DNA from: Paenibacillus sp. EZ-K15
Lineage (GTDB): Bacteria; Bacillota; Bacilli; Paenibacillales; Paenibacillaceae
Direction of reading: 5' to 3'
Assembly: GCF_002573715.1 (NCBI RefSeq)
Contig: NZ_PDHM01000020.1
Location: forward strand, 175,877 to 239,876
DNA length: 64,000 bases
How positions within the stretch are numbered: the first letter of the stretch is position 1; every line of letters begins with the position of its first letter. The notes beneath the pieces were generated by a model. The model was not told the DNA's origin. It was given only the letters and a program-made list of their open reading frames with translations, and did no database searches. Below, piece after piece: positions 1 through 9,760 of this stretch. A program made the position numbers and the translations under genes.

Positions 1-53
1 CGTCCCCGGCTGCTCTTTCGCTTGCCGGGAAGAAGGCCGGGTATCGAGATCAT
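1..53 (-). CDS. Start of an unidentified gene cut by the window edge
   Basis: An ATG at 53 on the minus strand is preceded by GGAGG (complement of 62-66) at an 8-base spacing, and the frame stays open to the edge (17 codons, starting MISIPGLLPGKR). It is the next reading frame downstream of the fucosidase operon. Too little is visible to name a product; it could also be chance. Confidence 0.35.
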   Translation of the reverse strand, partial: MISIPGLLPGKRKSSRG

Positions 54-203
54 GACGCATTCCTCCAAGAAAATGTATGGAAAAACCTATTTCTTGAATC
101 CTTCGCCAAACGGACTAGCAAACCCTTTAATAAATTCGGTCACCCCAAGAGAGACGCCACCCCCCGTTAAAAGGGATGCTTAAATTTTGGGTATATCGGG
201 GTA
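54..203. other. Intergenic stretch after the fucosidase gene
   Basis: No convincing gene. A GTG-initiated frame of 18 codons on the minus strand (143 to 87, ending FGEGFKK) is open but has no clear ribosome binding site; it may be chance or the tail of a lost gene. No clear terminator is seen. Confidence 0.3.
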
Positions 204-1907
204 TTAAAACACCTGAACTAATCGCACCGAACGAAGCTTCACGGCAGCCGCCTGCCAAATTTCCGGTCCGAAAGGTTTCGGCTTCGCAAGCTTGGTCGAT
301 AAGGTCAATGCATACGTACCTGGATTGTCAATGACGATTCGCCCGATCGATGACTGAACCTCGGTATACGGATGCTGGCAGGATATGGAGTCGCTGACGA
401 CCTTATCCTCTTGAGGAACACACGCAATCGTCTGCTCTGCTGCCCGTACGGTGACTTCATGATCATATTCCTTTTCCCAAACGGCATCGGATCTTTTAAA
501 GTTGACGAGTTTGACTTCATATATGCCGGACGACGACGCCTTAAAGGTCCACCGGGCCTCGTTCATCCCGTTGCCTGTCGTTATGTCCGACAGTACAAGA
601 TCCAAATGAATTGCGCCCTCCGCCTGTTGGATAAAACTCCGATCTACATCGATCCTGCCCTCGACTTCCAATGCAATAACTGATACGTGATCTTCCGGAG
701 GAAGCTCCGGCAATCGGATCCGCATCGCGTGATGGTCCGTTTCCGGCCGATAGCTCTGTTGCACGGGAAGACTGCCTGTGCTCGGGTCCGTGAGCAGATA
801 AGCTTTTTCAACCGTATTTCTCACCCCGTTCAATACCAGATCTTCCGTTGGCCAATGGCGATTGTACACATGGAGGAAGATCGTATTTCCTTTCACCGTA
901 ATCGCCCCCCATTCCAGCTCGTAAGGGAACGGGCTTGCGCTTGTGCCGTAGACCGCCTCTCCATTTCGCGCCAGCCAACCGCCAACTTTCTCCAGGCGTA
1001 GAGCGGATTTTTCCGGAATTATTCCTGTTTCCGTAGGGCCGACATTGAGCAGCAGATTTCCTCCCTTGCTTACGATGTGCACCAATTTTCGGACCAAAGC
1101 ATCCGTCGATTTCCATACTTGATCCTTCGTGCTGTACCCCCACGATTGATTTAGGGTCATCGGCGTCTCCCATTCCCTTGTTTCCTCGCCATGCATCGGG
1201 ATTTCGTTATCACCCTTGGATTGGTAGTCTCCGAAATCAGGCCAATGGCTTACCCTGCTGTTAATCAGGCATTCGGGCTGAAGCTCGCGGATCATGTTCA
1301 CCATCGCTTCGCTCTCCTTCTTCGACAATCCGCCGGATGTGTCGAACCAGAGCAGGCCGACCGGACCGTATTCCGTCAGCAGCTCGCGTACTTGTCCCTT
1401 CGCTTTATGGTTCCAGTAACTGAAGAACGCTTTCTTCTCCAGCTCGTAGTCCCACAGATTGTTAAACGTATCATGGAGCGCATGCGGATGGTGCCAATCA
1501 ATGACATGCGAATAGTAAAAGCAGAGGCGGATTCCTTCCTCCCTGCAGGCCTCGGATAATTCCTTCAACGCATCCCGGCCGAATGGAGAAGCATCCACGA
1601 TATTGAACGGGTCCGTCCGTGAATGGTACATGGCGAAGCCATCGTGATGTTTGGCTGTAATGACGATATATTTCATGCCTGCCCTTTTGGCGCAATTCAC
1701 CCAAGCTTTGGCATCAAACTGTGTCGGATTGAATTCCTCGGCAAGTTTCTCATATTCCTTTACCGGTATTTTGTTGGCATACATGACCCACTCCCCTTTG
1801 CCAAGCAGCGAATATACCCCCCAGTGGATGAACATGCCGAATTTGGCATCCTTCCACCACTGCATCCGGTTCTTCCTTTCCGTTACGATCTCTAATGAGT
1901 CAGCCAT
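204..1907 (-). CDS. Alpha-L-fucosidase, GH29
   Basis: A 567-residue retaining alpha-L-fucosidase of glycoside hydrolase family 29, expected to release terminal fucose from oligosaccharides. The N-terminal two thirds is the catalytic TIM barrel: the family segments KFGMFIHWG (about 22-30), ITAKHHDGF (about 83-91) and LLWFDTSGG, whose Asp189 is the probable nucleophile, are all visible. The C-terminal part (about 330-567) looks like beta-sandwich domains. No signal peptide is seen, so it should act in the cytoplasm on imported fucosylated sugars. Its AGGAGGAG ribosome site overlaps the end of the upstream permease gene and the gap is 10 bases, so it is the last gene of the ABC importer operon. 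The family is secure; the exact linkage preference is unknown. Confidence 0.93.
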   Translation of the reverse strand: MADSLEIVTERKNRMQWWKDAKFGMFIHWGVYSLLGKGEWVMYANKIPVKEYEKLAEEFNPTQFDAKAWVNCAKRAGMKYIVITAKHHDGFAMYHSRTDPFNIVDASPFGRDALKELSEACREEGIRLCFYYSHVIDWHHPHALHDTFNNLWDYELEKKAFFSYWNHKAKGQVRELLTEYGPVGLLWFDTSGGLSKKESEAMVNMIRELQPECLINSRVSHWPDFGDYQSKGDNEIPMHGEETREWETPMTLNQSWGYSTKDQVWKSTDALVRKLVHIVSKGGNLLLNVGPTETGIIPEKSALRLEKVGGWLARNGEAVYGTSASPFPYELEWGAITVKGNTIFLHVYNRHWPTEDLVLNGVRNTVEKAYLLTDPSTGSLPVQQSYRPETDHHAMRIRLPELPPEDHVSVIALEVEGRIDVDRSFIQQAEGAIHLDLVLSDITTGNGMNEARWTFKASSSGIYEVKLVNFKRSDAVWEKEYDHEVTVRAAEQTIACVPQEDKVVSDSISCQHPYTEVQSSIGRIVIDNPGTYALTLSTKLAKPKPFGPEIWQAAAVKLRSVRLVQVF

Positions 1908-1917
1908 CGTTCTCCTC

Positions 1918-2796
1918 CTATTCCTTAATGGCGCCGATCAAAACGCCTTTGACGAAATATTTTTGCAAAAACGGATACAGAAGCAGGATCGGCAATGTGG
2001 ATACGATAATCGTTGCATATTTAATGGTGTCCGCGATCGCCATCCGGTCTCCCGAGGCTTCCGTCATCATGCTGTCCGTTGTATTGGTTATGAGAATTTC
2101 CCGTAGCACGAGCTGGAGCGGGAATAGCTCCCGGTCCCTTAGATAGATGAGCGCCCCGAAATATGAATTCCAGTGCCCTACGGCATACCATAGAATCATG
2201 ACGGCGATAACGGGCATGGACAGCGGAATAATGATCCGGAACAGAATGATCAGATCGTTCGCACCGTCGATTTTCGCCGACTCCTCAAGACTAATCGGGA
2301 CGGACTGAAAGGCGGTCCGCATAATGATCATATTGAACGTGCCAATCATCCCGGGGATCAGCATCGCCCAGATCGTGTTCAGCATCCCCAGGTTATTGAT
2401 CAGCAGATAAGTCGGAATTAGGCCGCCGCCGAAAAACATGGTGATGACGATCAGCATCATCAAGAGATTTTTGAAGTACAGGTTTCTGCGGGACAGCACG
2501 TAAGCACCGATCGCCGTGGCCACCAGATTGATGGCTGTACCCGCCGCGACGTAGATCAGCGTGTTCCGATATCCCGTCGTAATCATCGGATTGTTAAACA
2601 CCGCCTTATAGGCTTCGAAGTTAATATCAAGCGGAGCGAACAGCAGCCCCCGGTGTTGGGCCAATGAAGCGGGATCGCTGAACGAAGCGAAGGCAACATA
2701 CACGAACGGATATAAGGTGACGAAGCAGAGGCCCGTCAGGATCAACGCGTTCAAACAGACGAAGGTTAACTCTCCTGCGGATCGTTTGTTAGCCAT
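1918..2796 (-). CDS. Carbohydrate ABC transporter permease, LplC/MalG type
   Basis: A 292-residue inner-membrane permease with about six hydrophobic segments and the EAA-type cytoplasmic loop (ESAKIDGAND followed by a hydrophobic stretch), which docks an ATPase shared from elsewhere in the genome, since none is encoded here. The C-terminus (KYFVKGVLIGAIKE) is typical of the LplC/YtcP group that imports complex oligosaccharides. I chose the ATG at 2796 because GGAGGG lies just upstream; the frame is open seven codons further. It follows the LplB-type permease by 14 bases and precedes the fucosidase, so the imported sugar is probably a fucosylated glycan fragment (inference). Confidence 0.9.
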   Translation of the reverse strand: MANKRSAGELTFVCLNALILTGLCFVTLYPFVYVAFASFSDPASLAQHRGLLFAPLDINFEAYKAVFNNPMITTGYRNTLIYVAAGTAINLVATAIGAYVLSRRNLYFKNLLMMLIVITMFFGGGLIPTYLLINNLGMLNTIWAMLIPGMIGTFNMIIMRTAFQSVPISLEESAKIDGANDLIILFRIIIPLSMPVIAVMILWYAVGHWNSYFGALIYLRDRELFPLQLVLREILITNTTDSMMTEASGDRMAIADTIKYATIIVSTLPILLLYPFLQKYFVKGVLIGAIKE

Positions 2797-2810
2797 GAAC
2801 GCCCTCCTCT

Positions 2811-3758
2811 CTACCACAGTTTATGTTCGCTGACCCGCTTGCTGATCGAGTTCGCGAGTACAAGCAGGATGAAGCTGACAACCGAATTAAATAATCCAAC
2901 GGCGGTCGTGAAACCGTAATCCGTCTCCAGAACCCCTCTCCGGTAGACAAAGGTCGAGATCACGTCTGCCGTTTCATAAGTAAGCGGGCTGTACATCAGC
3001 AATACTTTTTCGCTGCCAACACTAAGCATGGAGCCCATATTGAGAATGAAAATGATGATGATCGTTGGCAGCATGCCCGGCAGCGTGATGTGCAGCATTT
3101 GTTTCCACCGGCCTGCCCCGTCCATCTTGGCAGCTTCGTAAAGGGTCGGGTCAATGGTGGCGATGGCGGCAAGATAAATGATCGAACCCCAGCCTACGCC
3201 TTGCCAAATGCCGGAGCCGACATATATCGTACGGAACCAGCTGGCCTCGCTCATGAACGGAATCGATTCGATGCCGAAAAAGCCCAGAATCTGATTCACC
3301 AAGCCATCTCTTGCAAGAAAATCGAACATGATCCCTGTCACCACGACGATGGATACGAAATGCGGCAAATATGATATCGTCTGAACCGTACGCTTAAAAA
3401 GCCGGCTGCGGATTTCGTTCAGCAGCAGGGCAAGAATAATCGGTGCCGGAAACGCGAAGATAAGCTCATAGACATTGATCAGCACCGTATTGCGCAGAAG
3501 GCGTTCGAAATAATAGCTGTTAAAGAAATTGCGGAAATGCTCAAATCCGATCCACTCGCTTCCCCAGATGCCATCGGCAATGCTGAAATCTTTGAAAGCC
3601 ATCAAGAGACCGTACATGGGTCCGTAGTGGAAGACGGCATAGTATAGAATGACGGGAAGCGCCAGTATATAAACGAATTTATTCCTTCTCAAATCGTTCG
3701 CAATCGTTGTCCATTTCCCTTTGCGATACTCGAAGGGATTATCCTGGGTTGTAGACAA
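2811..3758 (-). CDS. Carbohydrate ABC transporter permease, LplB type
   Basis: A 315-residue multi-spanning permease, partner of the LplC-type protein, with the EAA loop YEAAKMDGAGRW. The open frame extends upstream into the binding-protein gene, but the best start is a TTG at 3758 with GGAGGGAGGG six bases before it, giving an N-terminus STTQDNPFEYRKGKW and no overlap with the binding-protein gene. The N-terminal hydrophilic segment of about 35 residues before the first membrane helix is usual for this family. Second gene of the operon that runs from 5454 to 204. Confidence 0.9.
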   Translation of the reverse strand: MSTTQDNPFEYRKGKWTTIANDLRRNKFVYILALPVILYYAVFHYGPMYGLLMAFKDFSIADGIWGSEWIGFEHFRNFFNSYYFERLLRNTVLINVYELIFAFPAPIILALLLNEIRSRLFKRTVQTISYLPHFVSIVVVTGIMFDFLARDGLVNQILGFFGIESIPFMSEASWFRTIYVGSGIWQGVGWGSIIYLAAIATIDPTLYEAAKMDGAGRWKQMLHITLPGMLPTIIIIFILNMGSMLSVGSEKVLLMYSPLTYETADVISTFVYRRGVLETDYGFTTAVGLFNSVVSFILLVLANSISKRVSEHKLW

Positions 3759-3846
3759 TCGAATCCCTCCCTCCAAAATGATTGATATTACAGCGCCAAG
3801 AGCGGCGGAGACTGCAGATTTCCGCCGCTTCAGGACGTTTAACCGT

Positions 3847-5454
3847 TTACCGTTTACCGTAACGCTCCAAGGCTTTTTGCTGTATTTCCAGAGCTTCGGC
3901 AAGACCCATGGATTCAATGGTTTTCACATACTTGTCAAACTGATCCAAAGGCTCGGCGCCCATGACGAACTTCAAGTACATCTCGTCCTTGTATGTGTTG
4001 ATGTCCGTCATGATTGAAGCATAGCGGCTGCTCTCGGATTGGGTCGGCGTTGTGCGCGGCATTTTCTTTTCCATGGTCGGCTCTGCCCAGATGATCTTGG
4101 ACTCCAGCTGATCCGGCTCGGTCGTGTATTGTTGATCGAATCGTATATCAAGCATGAACGGTCCGCTGAAGGTTGCGCGGTTATGCTTGGACATGGACTG
4201 GATCAATGGCAGTCCGGAAGGATCTTTCAATACTTCGGGCTTAAATATCGGCTTGCCGTCCTCCATCGCGTAGCTGACGCCCTCTTTTCCGAAATTAAAC
4301 AACAGGGTGCCTTCCTCGGAATAGCCGTAATCCAGCCACTTCACCGTTTCAATCGGGTTTTTGTTGCTGGTGGTAACGGCTGCCCCGATTCCGTTAAATG
4401 CATAATCCTTATATCCCCAAATCTGCTTATCGCCTTGGTTCATCACAGGATATGGGGCTGCCACCAATCTGAAGTTCGGATCTTTATCCTTCATCAGCGT
4501 TCCATACTTGCCAATCCCGCTGCCGGTGTATAGAATCGCTGATCCGATCTGCCCGCCCGTAATCTTGGCCTCCAGCATTTTCTCATCGGTCGTCGCAAAG
4601 TCCTGATCAAGTAAGCCTTCCTTGTACCACTGGTTCATGAGCGTCAGGAATTCCTTGAACCTCGGGTCCGTCGGGCCGTATTTAACCTGTCCTTCCTCTT
4701 GGTAAAATCCGGCATTAATTCCCCATGCCCCGAGAAAAGCGGTCGTTGTATCGACATCTCCTTTCGTCAGATACAAGGGAATCTCATCCGCCTTGCCATT
4801 GCCGTTCGGATCTTGTTCCTTAAAAGCCTTCAACACGTTGTACCATTCATCAATCGTTGTCGGCATCGAAAGCCCCAGCTTATCTAACCAATCCTGCCGG
4901 ACCGTCGGTCCGAGAAATACCTTAAGCTTGTCGTCGGTGCGCAGGAACGGGAACACATATATGCTGCCGTCATCGGTCGTAATTTCCTTCTTCCACTCCG
5001 GATGCTCCTCAAGCACTTTTTTAAAGTTCGGGGCGTATTGGTCGATCAAATCATTGAGTTTGATGATTTTGCCGTCCTTGATCGCCTTCTCCGGTCCCCC
5101 CGGGTAACCGGCCCATGAATATTCGATCACGTCCGGGAGCTTATCCGAGGTCATCATGAGGTTGAACTGCTCCGTAGCCTGCTGGCCCTGCGGAGGATGC
5201 TGAAAATCCACTTTCACCCCGGTTATCCTCTCCAGTTCCTTATAAGCCTCGATTTCGTTATAACTCTTCATCGTAGCGGACACTTGGCTAACGATTTGCA
5301 CCCAATACGTCAGTTCCGATAGAACCGGAGGGGATTCCGGGTCCAACGCTGCCTCCGGTTGTTCCTTGGCAGAGCCGCCGCAGCCTGCCGCTGTAATGGC
5401 CATGGTGGCGGCAAGCAAAACCATCCAGAATACTTTAAACCTGTTGACCTTCAT
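3847..5454 (-). CDS. Extracellular solute-binding lipoprotein, LplA type
   Basis: A 535-residue substrate-binding lipoprotein of the large family 1 group typical of Paenibacillus oligosaccharide importers. The N-terminus is a lipoprotein signal with lipobox TAAGC (Cys25). Two in-frame ATGs compete: 5460 is only three bases from GGGAGG, while 5454 has nine bases, so I chose 5454. It captures the sugar outside the membrane and delivers it to the two permeases downstream. It is the first gene of the operon and has its own promoter. No regulator lies beside it, unlike the second Lpl operon near 56 kb. Confidence 0.9.
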   Translation of the reverse strand: MKVNRFKVFWMVLLAATMAITAAGCGGSAKEQPEAALDPESPPVLSELTYWVQIVSQVSATMKSYNEIEAYKELERITGVKVDFQHPPQGQQATEQFNLMMTSDKLPDVIEYSWAGYPGGPEKAIKDGKIIKLNDLIDQYAPNFKKVLEEHPEWKKEITTDDGSIYVFPFLRTDDKLKVFLGPTVRQDWLDKLGLSMPTTIDEWYNVLKAFKEQDPNGNGKADEIPLYLTKGDVDTTTAFLGAWGINAGFYQEEGQVKYGPTDPRFKEFLTLMNQWYKEGLLDQDFATTDEKMLEAKITGGQIGSAILYTGSGIGKYGTLMKDKDPNFRLVAAPYPVMNQGDKQIWGYKDYAFNGIGAAVTTSNKNPIETVKWLDYGYSEEGTLLFNFGKEGVSYAMEDGKPIFKPEVLKDPSGLPLIQSMSKHNRATFSGPFMLDIRFDQQYTTEPDQLESKIIWAEPTMEKKMPRTTPTQSESSRYASIMTDINTYKDEMYLKFVMGAEPLDQFDKYVKTIESMGLAEALEIQQKALERYGKR

Positions 5455-5509
5455 TATCATTTGCCTCCCTTTTCATTTGCATGTTGTGTGCACTTCTGGT
5501 TTGTTAAGC

Positions 5510-5592
5510 ACCACCTTACTGAACATTTTGGTGATTGAACACTGCCGTGTTTTCTAATTGTGCAATATATTTTTAAGGTGGTACATTGTCTA
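5510..5592 (-). promoter_or_regulatory. Promoter of the fucosidase ABC operon with flanking inverted repeat
   Basis: On the minus strand TAGACA (5587-5592) and TATATT (5564-5569) are separated by 17 bases, a good sigma-A promoter. A perfect 9-bp inverted repeat, ACCACCTTA at 5510-5518 and TAAGGTGGT at 5574-5582, encloses the start region; one arm falls in the -35/-10 spacer. It could be a two-site operator. The regulator is unknown. Confidence 0.5.
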
Positions 5593-5643
5593 AATTTAAT
5601 CTTGGACTGATTTATTTAATGATGGATGGCCACTACAGAAATG

Positions 5644-5670
5644 AAGGGCGGCCGAAACGGCCGCCCTTTT
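5644..5670 (-). terminator. Terminator after the first M60 peptidase gene
   Basis: A perfect GC-rich 11-12 bp stem (AAGGGCGGCCG with its complement) around a three-base loop, starting directly after the M60 stop codon. The T tract is short on the minus side and TTTT on the plus side. Confidence 0.6.
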
Positions 5671-5672
5671 CA

Positions 5673-8600
5673 TCAATATAAGCTGCTAGGAAGCGAAGCC
5701 GAACTGCGGCTTCGGATGTAGTCTATGTCTCCAAGAAGAAGCTCCGCGAAGCCGAAATCGATATGCTTGCCTTGCTGCGCTTTGATGGCATTCTCCAGTG
5801 AAGTCAGCGCTTCTTCGGCAGCTTCGCTTCCGGCCGGATGCTGCTGGAGATCCGAGATTTTGGCCAATAAGCTTTGGGAGATACCACGATTATCGATCCA
5901 TCCCTTCTCTTCCCCTGCTCTCACGATATCGTCGAGCTGTTCCTGGTCGACAACGACTTCGAATGGGTATTCGCGAACCGTGATATTCCCTGCTGCATCT
6001 TCTGCCGATATCCGAAGAGTGTGCGGTCCGGCCGTTAGCGTTAACGCTTCTACAACCAGCGTATCAGGAGCTTCCTTACCATCCAGCTCCAAGGCGATAT
6101 TGGATACACCGCTTAATGTGTCCGAGATTTGAGGCGAAATGGTGATATGCTCAGTTTGGTATACGGATTGGGTCACGTTTGCCGTGATTTCCGGCCCGGT
6201 CCGGTCGATCTTCACCGTCTTGGAAGCTTCGTCGCTTGTCACGCCCGACATAGCGGCCGCTCGGGCATGTAACGTTGTCTGGCCTTCCGCTTCTACAAGT
6301 ATGGGAGCCGTGTAATCCGTCCATTTGCCTTCGGATCCGATCTTGTACTGGCTTCGCATGCCCGCCGCTTCAGCTTCCGCTGTCATGGCAACGGTGACCT
6401 TCACCGATTCACGGTTCCACTCGGTGTCCATGTCGGCCTTAATCTCGGGAGGAGCGTTCAGCATATTCGTCTCCCGTAGCCGCCATACTTCCTGCGAAGG
6501 CATCGGCAGATTCAGGGCGTCAACGCGGGAACGAACCTCATCTTTGGAATACGGCAGGGCCCATTTGTCAAAGAATTCCGTCAGATTCTCGCCTGCGATT
6601 GTGGATGCCATGACCACAAACGTATCGATCTCCTCTTGGTTCGTCGCAGGCAGCTCCGACGCCGGCAGCTCCCGGTAGGCCTTGTGAAGCTCGGCGTAAA
6701 AATCCCATCCATAAGCCAGGGAAAGCTGGCGGAACATCACGAGATAGCCGAAGAGATCCAACTGGCCCGAGGCGCCGAACGACCTGCCCGGAAGATCGCT
6801 TTCGATATATTCAAACGCTAAGTCATAGAAATCTTTCCCATCGGCATTGCGAATCAATAAGTTGCTGCTGTTGCCGAATTTCTCTTGGACGTATAAGGAG
6901 TAAATATTTACCGTGATTTCACCCGTTACGTTCCAGTTCCAGGCTCCTTGCTGATATTCGTGGCCGGTCTCGTGCCAGAAGCCCCATCCTCCCTGAGTAA
7001 CTCGGGATATGTCCACGGCATGGCCCGCTGAAGGATCGATGTGGAACATGATCGGATAGCCGGCATGCATATAACCCGCACTAATTTGACGATCCGCAAC
7101 GTAACGGAACGGAAGGTCTATACTCTTATGGGGAAGCGGTTGATTTGGGGAGAGTCCTGCGACTTCCTCTGTGTAGTCCACGATCGCGTCCCACTTCTCC
7201 AATAATTGCTGCGGATCTCCAAGCTGCCTGATATACTCGGACGGAAGCGTCAAGATCACTCTGCGTCCTTGAAGTTCTGACCATGGAGAAGGATAATATC
7301 GAATCGCATCTTCCCATTCGTCAGAAGAGGTCTCACCAAGGATATAATACGGAGCACGAACTCCCCCGCTGATTTCAATATTCTTCTCAACGCCAGGCTG
7401 CAGCTTGGTCGGAATCAGGTAAATCAGACCGCCATAAGGGCTGCGAATCCGATTTTCACCCGGAAGGAGCGGCTTTCGCTGCGTTATGACCGGAGGTCGT
7501 TCCCATTCCGTTTTACTTGTCAAATTGTCCGTGTGTGCCCCAACCTGCACATCCAGATGCTGCGTGCCTTCAGGGACCTGAACCGTTACCCAATCTCCGG
7601 CCGGCGCGTACAGCCCCGTGCTGATCCAATTCTTCGGAACCGTCCCTTGACGTAAATAGTCAAAGGTTGAATAATCAAAATTCACGTGAACGGATTGTCC
7701 CGTCACTCGCGGGGCGTCCGCCGGAACAGCTCCAGGAAATTGATCGGCATAAGGGGATTTGGGGGCCGTCAGATCATTGCCGATCCGCCCCAATTGAAAT
7801 GCTAACAATGCACTGGTATAGGGCGCTTTGGAACGGTCCAGCGGAAACGTAAGCTGGGACTCCAAATCGCTGGCATCCTGCTCGATCACGGCATACAGCG
7901 GACTTTGAGGGGTGATGCTGCTGACGGTTCCACCTGTCACCGAAGCGATGACCTGCAGCTTCTTATCCGCGCCGGCGCCAGGCCGCCCGACGTTCACCTG
8001 ATCCGGTGACAGCGTTCCTGCCTCAATCGCTTCGGCCTGCTCCAGCAGCTTTAGCGAATGATAATTGGCGGATTGCTCCGTCGTCAGTTTAGGCAGGGTT
8101 TCCGTTCGAGTCGATGCCGTATTGTTCATTAAGCCTAGGCCCATCCGGTTCAAAAGACGCTGTACCGGGAAATCCTCACTGAGCCTACCCGACCGGCCTT
8201 CATATGCATTCCCGAGAAAGACATGCGGATACTGCTCCATCACCCAGCCCTTTAAGGGAACAACGACATGACCGCCTTGCGCGACGTAGTCCTCGAGGAC
8301 GTCGACCTCACTATCCTTCAAGGTGCCGTCAACATAAGCTACGGGGTAGCGGGACGGATCCAAGTGCTCAGGCGTGAATTGCTCCAACCGGACCAGATCG
8401 ATCGGCACATCGGTTTCGATGGTATAATTCTTCCACGTTGCCGACAACATGGGCAATCGGCCCTTGCCTTCCAATGCCTCCTGATAGGTCAACGTCTCGG
8501 AATCCTCGGTCAGCCACAGGAGGATGTTACGGGCCACCGTCTTCCGCTCATCGGTAATATCGGAGGTAAACTTGAAATAGGAATCGTCACCTGCAACAAC

Positions 8601-8933
8601 GACTTTGCCTTTTCCGTAACGGGCAGCCGCGAGAATCGGCGTCGTATCGGGGTTCACCGCCAGGACGAAGGCTTGATCTCCGATGGCAGCTACTCCCCCG
8701 TTATACGTGGCCGATACCGTCGGATAACCGGACAAACCCTTGTAAATAACATCAAGATCCTGTTGAGTCGCCATATTCGCGGCGGTGTTCGAGTCTAATA
8801 CATGAACATCAGCCTGCTCTGTCATACCATCGGCCGCCATCAGTGTCTTTCCTGCTGGCGGAACGGCCACAAGCGCGCACGCAACTGCCAATAACAGCTT
8901 CAACCACTTTTTGGTGTGGAAACCCATAGTCAA
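5673..8933 (-). CDS. Secreted peptidase M60 family metalloprotease with Ig-like and FIMAH-like C-terminus
   Basis: A 1086-residue secreted zinc protease. A signal peptide (hydrophobic stretch KLLLAVACALVAV) is followed by an N-terminal domain of about 450 residues, a beta-rich region, then the M60 catalytic domain with HETGH (His654, Glu655, His658) and a downstream Glu672, fitting the family pattern HExxH-x(8,28)-E. After the catalytic domain come Ig/OmpL47-like repeats (chitobiase-like, about 860-1000) and a C-terminal helical module resembling FIMAH. M60 enzymes cleave mucin-type or other O-glycosylated proteins, which fits the fucosidase operon next door. The TTG at 8933, eight bases after AAAGGAG, is the best start; ATG at 8927 is the alternative. 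A shorter frameshifted paralogue lies at 12103-14606. Confidence 0.85.
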   Translation of the reverse strand: MTMGFHTKKWLKLLLAVACALVAVPPAGKTLMAADGMTEQADVHVLDSNTAANMATQQDLDVIYKGLSGYPTVSATYNGGVAAIGDQAFVLAVNPDTTPILAAARYGKGKVVVAGDDSYFKFTSDITDERKTVARNILLWLTEDSETLTYQEALEGKGRLPMLSATWKNYTIETDVPIDLVRLEQFTPEHLDPSRYPVAYVDGTLKDSEVDVLEDYVAQGGHVVVPLKGWVMEQYPHVFLGNAYEGRSGRLSEDFPVQRLLNRMGLGLMNNTASTRTETLPKLTTEQSANYHSLKLLEQAEAIEAGTLSPDQVNVGRPGAGADKKLQVIASVTGGTVSSITPQSPLYAVIEQDASDLESQLTFPLDRSKAPYTSALLAFQLGRIGNDLTAPKSPYADQFPGAVPADAPRVTGQSVHVNFDYSTFDYLRQGTVPKNWISTGLYAPAGDWVTVQVPEGTQHLDVQVGAHTDNLTSKTEWERPPVITQRKPLLPGENRIRSPYGGLIYLIPTKLQPGVEKNIEISGGVRAPYYILGETSSDEWEDAIRYYPSPWSELQGRRVILTLPSEYIRQLGDPQQLLEKWDAIVDYTEEVAGLSPNQPLPHKSIDLPFRYVADRQISAGYMHAGYPIMFHIDPSAGHAVDISRVTQGGWGFWHETGHEYQQGAWNWNVTGEITVNIYSLYVQEKFGNSSNLLIRNADGKDFYDLAFEYIESDLPGRSFGASGQLDLFGYLVMFRQLSLAYGWDFYAELHKAYRELPASELPATNQEEIDTFVVMASTIAGENLTEFFDKWALPYSKDEVRSRVDALNLPMPSQEVWRLRETNMLNAPPEIKADMDTEWNRESVKVTVAMTAEAEAAGMRSQYKIGSEGKWTDYTAPILVEAEGQTTLHARAAAMSGVTSDEASKTVKIDRTGPEITANVTQSVYQTEHITISPQISDTLSGVSNIALELDGKEAPDTLVVEALTLTAGPHTLRISAEDAAGNITVREYPFEVVVDQEQLDDIVRAGEEKGWIDNRGISQSLLAKISDLQQHPAGSEAAEEALTSLENAIKAQQGKHIDFGFAELLLGDIDYIRSRSSASLPSSLY

Positions 8934-9039
8934 CCGTTCAACTCCTTTGTCGATGATTTCGTAATTAGCAATGAGAAACGAATAACTTCGATTCCACCTC
9001 CCCTGCGATCCCTTTCTCCCCACGTCCTAAATATAAAAC

Positions 9040-9113
9040 GGCCGCCCGGAACACCATACAGTCGATTTTTAAGATCGGACTGTATTTTTTCCGGACGGCT
9101 CTGCCTTTTTTTA
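9040..9113 (-). terminator. Terminator of the kbl-tdh-XRE operon
   Basis: Nested stems: an outer GC-rich pair (GCCGTCCGGA with TCCGGGCGGC) and an inner pair (ATACAGTC with GACTGTAT), 45 bases past the stop of the XRE-cupin gene, followed on the minus strand by TTTTATATTT. Confidence 0.6.
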
Positions 9114-9157
9114 ATATTCGGTTGACGGTAATCAAGCGGTGTGCCTGTTTCTAATGA

Positions 9158-9727
9158 TCAGCCCCTGGCTGCGGCATCCGCATAGAAGATAATCGTGTAA
9201 AATTTCGTTGTTTCATTACCAGGATTCACGTACCGATGGGGCCGGTTAGCTGAAAAATGCACAGAGCTTCCGGCAGGGACGGTGTAGCTCTCGTCTTCGC
9301 GCCAGAGCTCCAGCTCCCCCTGGTGCACAAAAATATACTCCTCCACGCCATCATTATGAGCTTCAGATCCGTGATCGCATCCCGGATCCATTATAACCAT
9401 ATAGGACTCAAATTTGGTGCGCAGGTTGTAGGAGAACAAAGGGTATACCCGGTACGCGCCTTCTGCCTCGTGAAAAGGCTCCACGTCCTCAGGTGATACC
9501 ACGGTTACTTCGGTTTCCGCCTCTTCGATGAGCGTGGTAAATGAAATGCCGAGGCCGCTAACGATGCGCCACAATACGGAGATCGTCGGATTGGAATCCC
9601 CCCGCTCGATCTGTCCCAGCATGGCTTTGCTTACACCGGTCAACTCGGCTACGTTATCGAGGCTGAGGCCCCGTGATTTGCGAATGGCTTGCAGATTTCT
9701 CCCTACTTTTTTATGAATGGGTTCCAA
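9158..9727 (-). CDS. XRE-family regulator with C-terminal cupin domain
   Basis: A 189-residue transcription factor: an N-terminal Cro/C1 helix-turn-helix (about 8-62, LSLDNVAELTGVSKAMLGQIERG) joined to a cupin ligand-binding domain (about 110-180, with HNDGVEEYIFVHQGELEL and SANRPHRYVN). Such proteins sense small metabolites such as amino acid catabolites. It is the third gene of the kbl-tdh operon, 33 bases after tdh, so it probably controls threonine/glycine catabolism and autoregulates through the TTGCATA repeats at the kbl promoter (inference). The fold assignment is firm, the ligand is not known. Confidence 0.88.
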   Translation of the reverse strand: MEPIHKKVGRNLQAIRKSRGLSLDNVAELTGVSKAMLGQIERGDSNPTISVLWRIVSGLGISFTTLIEEAETEVTVVSPEDVEPFHEAEGAYRVYPLFSYNLRTKFESYMVIMDPGCDHGSEAHNDGVEEYIFVHQGELELWREDESYTVPAGSSVHFSANRPHRYVNPGNETTKFYTIIFYADAAARG

Positions 9728-9760
9728 GTGTAACCATATCCTCCTTCTGAAACTAAGCCG

